A stretch of DNA of 64,000 nucleotides from Desulfobacterales bacterium. GTDB lineage: Bacteria > Desulfobacterota > Desulfobacteria > Desulfobacterales > Desulfosalsimonadaceae. Below, one piece after another: positions 9,656-17,748 of the stretch (the stretch's first letter is position 1; each line of letters opens with the position of its first letter). Below the pieces are notes generated by a model, which was not told where the DNA came from, made no database searches, and saw only the letters and a list, made by a program, of their open reading frames with translations. The DNA lies in contig JAXHNP010000007.1 in the NCBI GenBank assembly GCA_034520365.1, positions 558,001 through 622,000 of the forward strand, written 5' to 3'. The position numbers and the translations under genes were made by a program.

Positions 9656-9786
9656 TGGAACCTCCATTTTTTTGCCGGTTGTTATTGAATCGCCAATTGC
9701 TGCAATTGGCTGTCACATAAAATTTGGACATGACGTAAGGGTTGCGACTGAAGAACCGATTCCAAGTATGATGGATTTTTCATAAA

Positions 9787-10305
9787 ATGCAAGCGTTAAA
9801 CTGGAAGCAGTCGGTTCTGGCCTTTCTGCATCCCCGAGTCGTTACCATGCTCTTTTTCGGCTTTTCCGCCGGTCTTCCGCTTCTGCTGATTTTTTCCTCC
9901 CTTTCCCTATGGCTCCGGGAGGCCGGCGTGGAGCGCGCTGATGTCACCTTTTTCAGCTGGGCCGCCCTGGGCTATTCCTTTAAATTCGTATGGGCCCCGC
10001 TGGTGGACCGGCTGCCGGTTTTGTACTTGTCAAAAAAATTCGGCCGGCGGCGCGGATGGATTCTTTTGGCCCAGTTAATGATCATTCTGGCGCTTTTGTG
10101 GATCGGGCTAACCGATCCCCAGCAGAGCCGGCCCCATGTCTATATAATGGCGCTGGCTGCGGTCATGCTTGGATTTTCCGCGGCAACCCAGGACATCGTT
10201 ATAGACGCCTACCGCATTGAATCCGCCGGCAGTGAGCTGCAGGCCATGATGGCGTCCGCCTATATTGCGGGCTACCGCATCGGCATGCTGGCCGCCGGGC
10301 CGGAT
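9787..10305 (+). pseudogene. ampG: Truncated AmpG-like muropeptide MFS transporter
   Basis: The first 170 or so residues match the N-terminal half of AmpG, an inner-membrane permease that recycles anhydromuropeptides: FFGFSAGLPLLL, LGYSFKFVWAPLVDRLP and GFSAATQDIVIDAYRIE. Five or six membrane segments are present. Homology stops after YIAGYRIGMLAAG at about 10300, and 24 unrelated codons then run antisense to the 3' end of dnaE2 to a stop at 10374. The family is about 400 aa or longer, so more than half is missing and no second half is seen elsewhere in the window. The break coincides with the end of the dnaE2 gene, which suggests a recombination joint where the mutagenesis genes arrived. Confidence 0.8.
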
Positions 10306-10308
10306 GAT

Positions 10309-13290
10309 TCAAACCGTCCGCACCCCGTCCACGGTAAGCGTAGTCACCCCCCAGTTTTCCTCGACTTTGCCTGAGAGTAAAAACGGCCGGCCGTAGTCCA
10401 GGATGTGGCAGAAGCGGTTGTAGGCGGCCGGGAAGAAGGTGGTCTCCACGAGTCCGGTCTCGTCCTCGAAGGTCACAAACTTCATGGGATCGCCCGTTTT
10501 TGTTGCCACGGTCTTTCCGGTGATCAGCCAGCCGGCAAACCGGATGCGGCGGCCGAGGTGTACAGGGATGCTCTCGGCCTTGACGGTGTTTAAGGGGTTT
10601 AGCTGATCCGCAAACAGGGTGATGGGATGGCGGTCGCATAAAAACCCCAGCACGGAGAACTGCCGGCGCAGCCTTTGCCGGGGGTCGTCTTCGGGGAGAT
10701 CCGGCATGGCCGGCGGATCGGGATCGGAGAACAGGGAGGGCTCTATGTTCTGTCGGCTGCGGCGTTTCTGCCAGGCGGAGAACTGCCAGCGGATAGCGGC
10801 CCGGTGTTTTTTGGGGTGAAGCCGGTCTAAGGCGCCGCAGTGGATCAACGCCCGGGCTTCCGTGTCATCCGGCCGGACGCGCTCGAAAAAGTCGATCGGA
10901 TCGGCAAACAGGCGTTTTTTCCGCTCATTGAGGATGCGCGCCCGGGTGGCGGCGGAGAGATCTTTTATGGATAAAAACCCTACCCGTAAGCAATCGTCCC
11001 GTCCGGTCCAGCGGATTCGGCTTTCCATAATATCCGGCGGGAGAATGGAGAGCCCCAGGCGGCGGGCCTCGGACACGTAGGCGAATGCGGAATAGAACCC
11101 GCCCTGGTTGCTGATCACCGCGGCCATGAATTCCGCCGGGTGGTGGGTCTTTAAATACGCGGCCTGGAATGAAACCCGCGCATAGGAAGCGCTGTGGGGC
11201 TTGCAGAAGGAATAGCCGTTAAAGCTCATGATCATCCGCCAGATCTGCTCGATTCGGTCATCATCCAGCCCTTTGGCCCGCGCCCCGGCCGAGAACCGGT
11301 AGAAGTAATCCCGCAGCCGGCGCTCGCGGTCCTTTTTGGCCATCACCTTGCGAAGCCCGTCCGCCTCGGCATGGGAAAATCCGGCCACCCGGACGGCCAC
11401 CCGGGAAACGTCCTCCTGGTAGACCATCAGGCCGAAGGTTTCGGATAGCACGTCCGCCATCAGGGGGTGGATCGGCGTCCACGCGCCGCCGTGCAGGCGG
11501 TGAATGTATTCCTGGATCACCTCGTTGGCCGCCGGCCGGATAATGGAGGAATGAATCACCAGGTGCTCGAAATCGCCCACCCGGCTTTTCTGCTGTAGAA
11601 GCCGCATGGCCGGACTTTCAATGTAGAAGCAGCCCATGGTGCCGCCCCGGGCAAGCGCCTCCTGGGTGGCATAATCGTCTTCCGGTTCCCAGCGGGATTC
11701 ATCCAGTTCGACGCCGTTTTCGCCCATATTGGCAAGCGCATCGCGGATGACGCCCAGGCTGCGGTTTCCCAGAAGATCGATCTTGACCAGCCCGGCGTCT
11801 TCCACCGCATCCTTTTCCCACTGCACAATGGGCACCCCCTTGGGCGCGGTCTGGATGGGCACGTAGGTGTCGATCCGCTTTGGGGTTATCACCACGCCGC
11901 CCGGGTGCACCGAGAGATACCGGGGCAGCCCGATAAGCCGCCGGGCAATGGCGAGAATTTCCGGCCATGGCTCGGGAAAATCGATGCCCCGCATTTGGGG
12001 GAGCGTAGCCATCCGCTCCTGAAGGCTCTGATCCCCGTCGGATTCCCAGAACCATGGCAGGCGCGTGGCAATCTGGTTGATTTCCCGGTCGGTGAGGCCG
12101 AAGACCCGGGCGGTCTCGCGAACTGCCATTCTGGGCTTGAAGCAGACGTGATTGGCCACCAGGGCGGCGCGGCCGCTATACTTGGAAAGGACCCTGGCAA
12201 TGACATCATCGCGTTCGTCCCAGGCAAAATCCACATCAATGTCCGGGGCATCCGTCCGACCCGGGTTCAAAAAGCGTTCAAAGTAGAGGTTGTGCTTGAC
12301 CGGGCAGACATTGGTGATGCCCAGGCAGTAGGCCGCCAGGGAGGCCGCGCCCGAGCCCCGGCCGCAGGTCCGGGGGCTGTGGCTGACAATGTCGGAGACG
12401 ATCAGGAAATACCCGGAAAATCCCATTTTTGAGATAATCCGGAGTTCATGCTCCAGGCGATCCGCCACGGTATCGGATATCTCGCCGTATCGTCTTTTTG
12501 CCCCTTCATAGACGGCTTGGCGCAAATGGGCGGCGGCCTTTTCCGGCGGGCCGAACTCATAGGGCGGCATAATCAGGCCGAAATCCGGGCCGGTAAAGGA
12601 CAGGCGCTCGGCGATCGTCTTTGTATTCTCGATGGCTTCGGGGCAGGGGGCAAACCGCTGCCGGTAAGTTTCAGGCGAGGCCAGAAAGGCATCCGGCGGG
12701 GCGGTATCTTCATTTTTTAAGCGGGAGAGGGCCGTGTTCCTGTCAATGGTCCGCAGCACCCGGTGGATGGTAAAGTCCGCCGGGTGATTGAAGAAACTCC
12801 CGGGCGTGGCAACAACTGGAAGCCCTAAGCGGCGGGCAGTTTCGCGCAGTGGGTGGGCTTTGGGAACGGGTTTTCGCGGCAGGGCGGCCGCGATATCGAT
12901 CCCGGCGTCATGGCCGGTGCGCAGCAGTTCCGGGCTGCTCGTCAGCACGGTCAGCCCGTCGGAGTATTTTATGAGCGCGAATTTGAGATCAAAATCAGCG
13001 CAGGTGTGACGCCGGGTGAGCAGGCGGCAGAGACGGCCGTATCCGCGGTTATTTTTGACCAGGCACACCGCGCGGGCCGAAGTGTTTTTGTCCGTGACCT
13101 CGGCGCCGATGATCGGCCGGATGCCTTCATTTCTGCAGGCAGCCAGAAACGGCCAGAGCCCATAGAGGTTGTCCGTGTCAGTCAGGGCCAGCCGGTTGTA
13201 GCCCAAGTTTTTTGCATGCCGGCAGAGGGATTTAATACCGGATACGCCCCACATGAGCGAATATGCGGATCGGACGGTTAAGGGGATCAT
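10309..13290 (-). CDS. dnaE2: Error-prone DNA polymerase III alpha subunit
   Basis: 993 aa from ATG at 13290 (an in-frame TTG lies at 13299). An N-terminal PHP domain (PLTVRSAYSLMWGVSG, LALTDTDNLYG) is followed by the C-family polymerase core with the catalytic-acid motif DAPDIDVDFAWDERDD, SVHPGGVVIT and LDKIDLLG-type sequence VKIDLLGNRSLG. A C-terminal OB-fold (RRIRFAGWLITG, VTFEDETGLVE) completes the DnaE2/ImuC layout at the usual length of about 1000 aa. DnaE2 is the catalytic polymerase of the SOS-induced translesion mutasome. It lies 148 bp downstream of the imuB-like gene, with no LexA-like box of its own in the gap, so it is probably read from the imuB promoter. Its 3' end abuts the truncated ampG. 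Confidence 0.94.
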   Translation of the reverse strand: MIPLTVRSAYSLMWGVSGIKSLCRHAKNLGYNRLALTDTDNLYGLWPFLAACRNEGIRPIIGAEVTDKNTSARAVCLVKNNRGYGRLCRLLTRRHTCADFDLKFALIKYSDGLTVLTSSPELLRTGHDAGIDIAAALPRKPVPKAHPLRETARRLGLPVVATPGSFFNHPADFTIHRVLRTIDRNTALSRLKNEDTAPPDAFLASPETYRQRFAPCPEAIENTKTIAERLSFTGPDFGLIMPPYEFGPPEKAAAHLRQAVYEGAKRRYGEISDTVADRLEHELRIISKMGFSGYFLIVSDIVSHSPRTCGRGSGAASLAAYCLGITNVCPVKHNLYFERFLNPGRTDAPDIDVDFAWDERDDVIARVLSKYSGRAALVANHVCFKPRMAVRETARVFGLTDREINQIATRLPWFWESDGDQSLQERMATLPQMRGIDFPEPWPEILAIARRLIGLPRYLSVHPGGVVITPKRIDTYVPIQTAPKGVPIVQWEKDAVEDAGLVKIDLLGNRSLGVIRDALANMGENGVELDESRWEPEDDYATQEALARGGTMGCFYIESPAMRLLQQKSRVGDFEHLVIHSSIIRPAANEVIQEYIHRLHGGAWTPIHPLMADVLSETFGLMVYQEDVSRVAVRVAGFSHAEADGLRKVMAKKDRERRLRDYFYRFSAGARAKGLDDDRIEQIWRMIMSFNGYSFCKPHSASYARVSFQAAYLKTHHPAEFMAAVISNQGGFYSAFAYVSEARRLGLSILPPDIMESRIRWTGRDDCLRVGFLSIKDLSAATRARILNERKKRLFADPIDFFERVRPDDTEARALIHCGALDRLHPKKHRAAIRWQFSAWQKRRSRQNIEPSLFSDPDPPAMPDLPEDDPRQRLRRQFSVLGFLCDRHPITLFADQLNPLNTVKAESIPVHLGRRIRFAGWLITGKTVATKTGDPMKFVTFEDETGLVETTFFPAAYNRFCHILDYGRPFLLSGKVEENWGVTTLTVDGVRTV

Positions 13291-13331
13291 GGTTTTCAAT
13301 TGATTGATAGCTTCTTCAAAAGCAATTTTGT

Positions 13332-13389
13332 CCGCCGCATCGGCGGTTTTTTAACGTCTTAATCTTACTCTTAATCTTGCTCTTAATCT
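13332..13389. repeat. Short hairpin with T-run and 12-bp tandem repeats between imuB and dnaE2
   Basis: The CCGCCG/CGGCGG stem (13332-13346) is followed on the plus strand by TTTTTT. Next come two and a half copies of CTTAATCTTRCT (13359-13389), which read as alternating hexamers. The T-run faces away from dnaE2, so it would not stop the imuB transcript. No gene. Confidence 0.5.
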
Positions 13390-13438
13390 CAAATTGCCAA
13401 TTGTGAACCTCCAGCGATAAAATCATTCATCAGCTTTC

Positions 13439-14635
13439 TCAAGAAGCCAACATCCGGCCAATGTTTATAGCCTCCTTTCCAAACCGCTCCCGAATATCAT
13501 CCATCGCCCCGATCACCGCCTCGCGTTTTTCCTTGACCGCCGGGGCTTCGGAAAAAAGATCCATCTGGGCCTGGGGGTGAACCGGTTTCGGACAGGTCAG
13601 GCGCACGTGCCGCAGCCGAACCCGCCGGATCCAGGCTTTGTACAGAAGCGATTGCGCTGTTTCGAACAGGGTGATGTCATTGGCTGATGGCGGCGTAACC
13701 GCCAGCTGCCGGAAGCAGCGCAGGCCGTCGGCATAATCGATGGTGATCACCAGGCTCCGGGCGGCTTTTCGGCGTTTCCTCAGCCGGGCGCCGATGGTTT
13801 CTGCAAGCAGATACACCGCGCGTTCTACTGTGGCGACATCGTTGGTGTCATTGCCGAATTCATGGGATGCTTTGATTTTCGGCGGCTCCCGGCCGGCCGG
13901 CAGCACCGGTGACGGATCGATCCCGCGCACGGATTCGTAGATGAAATCCGCGCGTTTGCCAAAAGGCACTGCCAGCTGATCCTTGGCCAGATCGGCCACT
14001 TGTTTCACGTGAAATAGATTGAATTCCTTTAGGCGGAATAGATCGGCGGATTCAATGCCGGGGATTAAGGAGAGGGGCAGCGGCGAAAGCAATGCCCGCT
14101 CCTCACCTTCCCCGACGATGTATTCCCCAATGGGTTTGACCAGGCGGGTGGCGACCTTGGAGATCAGCTTGTTCGGGGCCACCGACCAGATGGGGGAAAG
14201 CCCCAGCCGGTCCCGGATCCCCCGGTACATGCGCCAGGCCACGTCAACCGAAGGACCGAGCAGCCGGCTGGTGCCGGTCACATCGATAAACAGGTGGCCG
14301 TCGATTTCCCCGGGTTCGATAAGCGGGGAATAAGGGAGCACTTCCCGGAAAAGCTCCCGCATGGCCCGCTCGTACCGGTCGGGGTGTGGCGGCAGTATGC
14401 GGGCGTCCCGGCAGATGCGCCGGGCCCGCTTAAGCGGCATGCCCTTTCGGATGCCGGCCTGGTAAGATTCTTCGCTCATGTCATGGACCACGGCGCGCGC
14501 CGCCCCCTCCGGGGCGATGACTACGGGCCGGTCCTTGAGCCCCCCGTCTACCAGCCGTTCGACGGCCACGGCAAAGTCCGCGACGTTTAGGTGGATGACG
14601 GCGCGCGAGCGGTATGTTGTTGCATGAAAGGCCAT
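13439..14635 (-). CDS. imuB: Y-family DNA polymerase, ImuB-like (catalytic acids not conserved)
   Basis: 398 aa from ATG at 14635; the longer open frame to 14677 would run through the promoter. It has the Y-family fold with finger, palm, helix-hairpin-helix (LIPGIESADLFRLKEFN) and little-finger regions. The first catalytic motif, HVDMDAF in DinB, reads HLNVADF (Asp to Asn), and SxDE reads EIDGH (Glu to Gly), so at least two of the three metal-binding acids are absent, as in ImuB. A beta-clamp-binding pentapeptide QMDLF lies near residue 357. ImuB is thought to be a non-catalytic hub linking DnaE2 to the clamp. No ImuA gene is present. The promoter carries the same direct repeat as lexA, which places it under SOS control by inference. 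Confidence 0.85.
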   Translation of the reverse strand: MAFHATTYRSRAVIHLNVADFAVAVERLVDGGLKDRPVVIAPEGAARAVVHDMSEESYQAGIRKGMPLKRARRICRDARILPPHPDRYERAMRELFREVLPYSPLIEPGEIDGHLFIDVTGTSRLLGPSVDVAWRMYRGIRDRLGLSPIWSVAPNKLISKVATRLVKPIGEYIVGEGEERALLSPLPLSLIPGIESADLFRLKEFNLFHVKQVADLAKDQLAVPFGKRADFIYESVRGIDPSPVLPAGREPPKIKASHEFGNDTNDVATVERAVYLLAETIGARLRKRRKAARSLVITIDYADGLRCFRQLAVTPPSANDITLFETAQSLLYKAWIRRVRLRHVRLTCPKPVHPQAQMDLFSEAPAVKEKREAVIGAMDDIRERFGKEAINIGRMLAS

Positions 14636-14648
14636 AGGTTTTAATAAA

Positions 14649-14683
14649 AGATTACAAAAGAAAAATGTAAAGTTCAATGTAAA
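14649..14683 (-). promoter_or_regulatory. imuB promoter with candidate LexA operator
   Basis: Two TTTACATT half-sites (complement at 14664-14671 and 14676-14683), 12 bp start to start, overlap a -35 TTGAAC (14672-14677); a 17-base spacer leads to TAATCT (14649-14654). The -10 ends 13 bases before the ATG, so the transcript would be almost leaderless, in line with the missing Shine-Dalgarno. Same layout as the lexA promoter. Confidence 0.6.
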
Positions 14684-14922
14684 TTTTTAAATTAAAATTT
14701 AACTTAACAATATAGGTTTTAATTAAAGAAATTTTGTTTGATGGGACATCAGAATTTCTTCCGGAAATAGATGCATCCGAGGTAATTGGGGGGGTGCGGG
14801 ATCGTTTTATTTTTGAAGCGGCATCAGGGTTGTTGAGAGGAAGTAATTGTGTGCAAAAAAATCTGGCGGAATCAAACCGGAAAAATGCCGGGCAAAGAAA
14901 ACTTATGGCCGGATTCGATGTT
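14684..14922. other. AT-rich gap with no recognised gene
   Basis: An open frame of 83 codons (14734-14985, plus, TTG start, no ribosome site) crosses this gap but overlaps the antisense conserved small protein and matches nothing I recognise. Nothing else is seen. Confidence 0.4.
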
Positions 14923-15153
14923 TTAAAGGCCTGTTTGCAGGGCTTTCTGAGCCGCGTGCGGCAATTTAATCATAATAAAATATGAATCCGGATAAAGATA
15001 ATCTTCTCCGGATTCATCGATGACTCTAAGATAGCCCTCTGATTCAGCTGAATCGTTAGCAATGACTTGATAAATCTTTCGTTTTTCCAAGTCTTCGGCA
15101 TCCTTATTCTCGATGCAAAGCGCAAATTTTTTTTCTTGTTGTGCTTTTACCAT
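14923..15153 (-). CDS. Conserved small protein of unknown function
   Basis: 76 aa from ATG at 15153 (an upstream in-frame TTG lies at 15168). The sequence has the pattern of a widespread short protein found in Proteobacteria and Planctomycetes: CIENKDAEDLEKRKIYQVI, then YLRVIDESGEDYLYPDSYF and a hydrophobic end. No signal peptide, membrane segment or cysteine motif; probably a compact cytoplasmic beta-rich fold. No strong ribosome site is visible. It lies alone between the DUF72 gene and imuB, on the same strand, with about 180 bp of non-coding sequence upstream. Function unknown. Confidence 0.7.
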   Translation of the reverse strand: MVKAQQEKKFALCIENKDAEDLEKRKIYQVIANDSAESEGYLRVIDESGEDYLYPDSYFIMIKLPHAAQKALQTGL

Positions 15154-15333
15154 ACGAAATAATTTCAATCTGTTTGATATCGCCTAGAATTTCAAAAGGC
15201 ATAAATAAATATTATATTGATTTAGCGTTCATTGCAAGTGAAGTGGCAAATGAGAGTCTTCGATGATACACCTGTCACCTCTACCGAGTTTATCTCTGGA
15301 TGGGGGTAAAAGCAATTCTGCATGAGTTCAAAA

Positions 15334-16170
15334 TTAAGCTCGTCTGATAGGCTGATATCCAAATTTCTCACCCAGCAGCCGCATCATCACCTGCGCATTA
15401 TTTGCCGCCTGAGCGCGGACATGATTGTTGAAAAAAATCAGGCCGGCGTTTGCCTGGGATGCCATCTTGGCAATCCGGGAATCGATCCATTCCTTTAATT
15501 CGGCTTCGGTGTAATCGTAGTCAAACTGCTTCTGCATGTGGCCGGTGCGCCAGCCCGCGGCATTGCGGCCGTGAAACCGGATATAGAAAAAATCGGGGTG
15601 GGTCACCACATCCAGGGGCGGAAACAGGCCGGGCAGCTTCGGCTCGTCCACCGCCGCCAGGGCGACCCGGCGCCGGGAGAGCTCCTCAAACACCCGGTCC
15701 ACGGCCCAGGACTTGTGCCGGAATTCAACAGCCAGGGGCAGGCCTTCGAGTTTTTCCAGCAGGGCGGCAAGATAATGCCGGTTCTTCGGTGAGCGGTCAA
15801 AAGACGGCGGGAGCTGGATTAAAACCGCGGCCAGCTGGCCGGCCTGCACCAGGGGCGCGATGCCGTCCCGGTAGCGGGCCGCCTGGCCGGGCCAGTCGTC
15901 CGGGTCGACTTCATGGGTCAGGGTGCGCGTGAGTTTGGCGGCAAAGGAAAATTCCTCCCCCACCAGCCGGCGCATCCGCTCGATGGCTTCCGCCTTGGGC
16001 ATCTGGTACCATGTGTAGTTCAACTCGGTGATTGAAAACAGGCCCGCATAGTGCGGAAGCATCTCTCCGGCCCGGGTCCCCGGCGGATAAAAGCCCGCTT
16101 CCGTCCACTCGGTATAGGAGTAGCCGCTGGTGCCGACGCGCAGGCGGCATATATCGGCGGTTTCAGTCAT
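15334..16170 (-). CDS. DUF72 (YecE-like) TIM-barrel protein
   Basis: 278 aa, the normal length for DUF72. Family hallmarks are visible: VGTSGYSYTEW at the N-terminus, ITELNYTWYQMP, FAAKLTRTLTH, AVEFRHKSW in the middle and IRFHGRNAAGW followed by IFFNNHVRAQAANNA near the C-terminus. The structure is a TIM barrel; the reaction is not established. Its ATG overlaps the lexA stop by 4 bp (ATGA), so translation is coupled to LexA and the gene should be expressed with the SOS regulon. DUF72 genes beside repair genes are seen in other bacteria, but a repair role is only suggested by context. Confidence 0.9.
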   Translation of the reverse strand: MTETADICRLRVGTSGYSYTEWTEAGFYPPGTRAGEMLPHYAGLFSITELNYTWYQMPKAEAIERMRRLVGEEFSFAAKLTRTLTHEVDPDDWPGQAARYRDGIAPLVQAGQLAAVLIQLPPSFDRSPKNRHYLAALLEKLEGLPLAVEFRHKSWAVDRVFEELSRRRVALAAVDEPKLPGLFPPLDVVTHPDFFYIRFHGRNAAGWRTGHMQKQFDYDYTEAELKEWIDSRIAKMASQANAGLIFFNNHVRAQAANNAQVMMRLLGEKFGYQPIRRA

Positions 16171-16811
16171 GACGACACCCGCTGCATCACATCCGGCCCG
16201 CGCTGGATGCCGATCACCTTGCCCTGCACCAGGATTTCGTCGAATCTGTATCGTACGCTTTCATAGGCGGGGTTTTCGGGTTTCAGGATGATGTGGTCGG
16301 GGCGGGCATGGAACCGTTTGACCGTGGCGTCTTCGCCGTTGATGAGCGCCACCACGATTTCTCCGTCACTGGCGTATTGCCGCGGCGAGCAGATCGCCAG
16401 ATCGCCGGGCAGGATCCCGGCATTGACCATGGAATCCCCCTTGACGCGAAGGGCGAACAAATTTTCCCCCTTGTAGATATCAGCGTCAATGACAATGCTG
16501 TCCTCCCATTCCTGCTGCGCGTACATGGGAAGCCCGGCCGTAATCCGGCCGATGACCGGCACCTCCCGCCACCGGTGAAGGCCCGCGGGTTGCCCGGCCT
16601 GGTTAATCAGATGGACGGTCCGCCCGTATCGGCCCTCCCGCTTGAGGAAGCCCTTTTCTTCCAGGCGATTCAGCGTCTGGGCCACGGCCGTATGGCTTAC
16701 GGCCAGGTCCTGTGCGGCCTGCCGCAGCGAGGGGGAGTCCCCGGATTCGGCTATCCAGTCCTGAAAATAGTCGAGAAGCTGCTGCTGCTTGGCTGTTAAT
16801 GGGGATGACAT
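16167..16811 (-). CDS. lexA: LexA SOS repressor
   Basis: 214 aa from the ATG at 16811, preceded by GGAGGCG at good spacing; the longer frame to 16874 runs into the promoter. The N-terminal winged helix (LTAKQQQLLDYFQDWI, then a recognition helix around SHTAVAQTLNRLEEKG) is followed by the self-cleavage site Ala-Gly in GRITAGLPM. The S24 peptidase domain has the Ser of KGDSMVNAGI and the general-base Lys in EDATVKRFH. RecA-stimulated autocleavage would release repressed genes. The gene is coupled to a DUF72 gene downstream, and its promoter contains the TTTACATT direct repeat shared with imuB, pointing to autoregulation. Confidence 0.95.
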   Translation of the reverse strand: MSSPLTAKQQQLLDYFQDWIAESGDSPSLRQAAQDLAVSHTAVAQTLNRLEEKGFLKREGRYGRTVHLINQAGQPAGLHRWREVPVIGRITAGLPMYAQQEWEDSIVIDADIYKGENLFALRVKGDSMVNAGILPGDLAICSPRQYASDGEIVVALINGEDATVKRFHARPDHIILKPENPAYESVRYRFDEILVQGKVIGIQRGPDVMQRVSS

Positions 16812-16845
16812 ATAGATCGCCTCCGTATTTTTATCAGTTGAGAAA

Positions 16846-16880
16846 AAAATACAAAGGCATAATGTAAATGTCAATGTAAA
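16846..16880 (-). promoter_or_regulatory. lexA promoter with candidate LexA operator
   Basis: TTTACATT half-sites (complement at 16861-16868 and 16873-16880), 12 bp apart, flank and overlap the -35 TTGACA (16869-16874). A 17-base spacer leads to TATTTT (16846-16851). Aligned with the imuB promoter, both half-sites, the -35 and the -10 fall at identical spacing. Confidence 0.65.
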
Positions 16881-16931
16881 GTTTAAGTAAAAATTGTAAA
16901 TAGCGAATGAGTCGGGAAAATGCCCGGCGGC

Positions 16932-17582
16932 TCAGGTCAATATTTTCTCCAGCGCCGCAATGGTTTCAGAAGGATCCGGCCGCACCGTGTAATCGGCATT
17001 AACTGCGGCATACCGGATCAGGTTGTCCGTGTCGATAATATAGCGGGCGGACATGGGCAGCTGCCAGGAGCCGTCGTCATTATATTGGGACACGTCAATT
17101 CCCAGCTGTTTGTAAACCTTCTGCAGGTCCTCGGGCACGGTATAGACCAATCCGTATTTTTGTGCGATTTGGTTGCCGGCATCGATCAAAAGTTCCATTG
17201 AAAGGCCTTTTTCTTCGATAAATGCCTGGGAATGCGCCTGGGACTGCGGGGAAATCATGGCCAGGGTGGCGCCCAGATCCCGGATTTTGGCATGGGCTGC
17301 TTCAAGAGCTTCCAGCTCCAGATTGCAGAACGGTCACCACCGGCCCCGGTAAAAACCGAGCACCAAGGGGCCTTCCGACAGCATCTGGTCAAGGCCTCTG
17401 GGCTGGCCTTTCGCATTATTGAGGGTGAAGTCCGGCGCTTTGTCGCCTTCTTTCTTGGCCTGTTTCACCAGTTCCGAGTTTGCCAAATCCTCGGTCGCCC
17501 GGTGCATGACTGCCACCGCCTCCTTGGGCGCCGCGGATTCCAGTTCATTTCTTTGGGCATCTAATTTTTCCTGCAGGCTCAT
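16932..17582 (-). CDS. Peroxiredoxin-like (AhpC/TSA fold) selenoprotein with UxxC motif
   Basis: Two open frames separated by one in-frame UGA (17334-17336) are one gene: 216 residues with selenocysteine at residue 83. The text around it, GFYRGRW-U-PFCNLELEAL, aligns exactly with the redox motif GxWCPxC of peroxiredoxin-like proteins, with Sec at the first Cys. The sequence continues in the same frame through ATLAMISPQSQAHSQAF to the stop. An upstream helical part (residues 1-45) and the redoxin motif DKAPDFTLNNAKG are typical. A hairpin suited to a bacterial SECIS follows the UGA. AAGGAG precedes the ATG at 17582. The likely role is thiol-dependent peroxide or disulfide reduction in the cytoplasm. 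The Sec machinery (selABCD) is not in the window. Confidence 0.85.
17297..17336 (-). promoter_or_regulatory. UGA codon and candidate SECIS hairpin
   Basis: Downstream of the UGA the RNA can form GAGCU-GGA-AGCUC with an outer CUGC/GCAG pairing. The apical loop lies about 20 nt after the UGA, within the distance known for bacterial SelB-bound SECIS elements. G residues in the small apical loop also fit. Folding was done by eye. Confidence 0.6.
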
Positions 17583-17716
17583 TTGATTCTCCTTTGTTAA
17601 GGGGTTGACAAGGGTTTTGCTTTATAAACAAAGTGTAACCATATCGGATGCTCCCGCAAATCCATAAAAATGCTTGGATTTGTTTTTTTCTTTGTGTATC
17701 TGCCTTTTTGGTGATA

Positions 17717-17727
17717 TGGTATTACCA
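17717..17727 (+). promoter_or_regulatory. Candidate GntR/FadR-type operator
   Basis: The perfect 11-bp palindrome TGGTATTACCA matches the TGGT-N3-ACCA form bound by many FCD-domain GntR regulators. It lies 21 bp before the start of the regulator gene, so it may mediate autoregulation of the operon. Confidence 0.45.
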
Positions 17728-17748
17728 CCAGCCAAAAAAGGAGTGTTC

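Noticed and set aside
13332-13352. Terminator between imuB and dnaE2
   Set aside because: The T-run is on the plus strand, so it would not stop the minus-strand transcript; no plus-strand gene lies before it.
14734-14985. 83-codon plus-strand frame
   Set aside because: TTG start, no ribosome site, overlaps the conserved antisense small protein, no family likeness.
17258-17336. Reading the selenoprotein as two genes or a nonsense mutation
   Set aside because: The same frame continues on both sides, the stop is UGA exactly at the redox Cys, and a SECIS-like hairpin follows. A mutation would be expected elsewhere and with decay.
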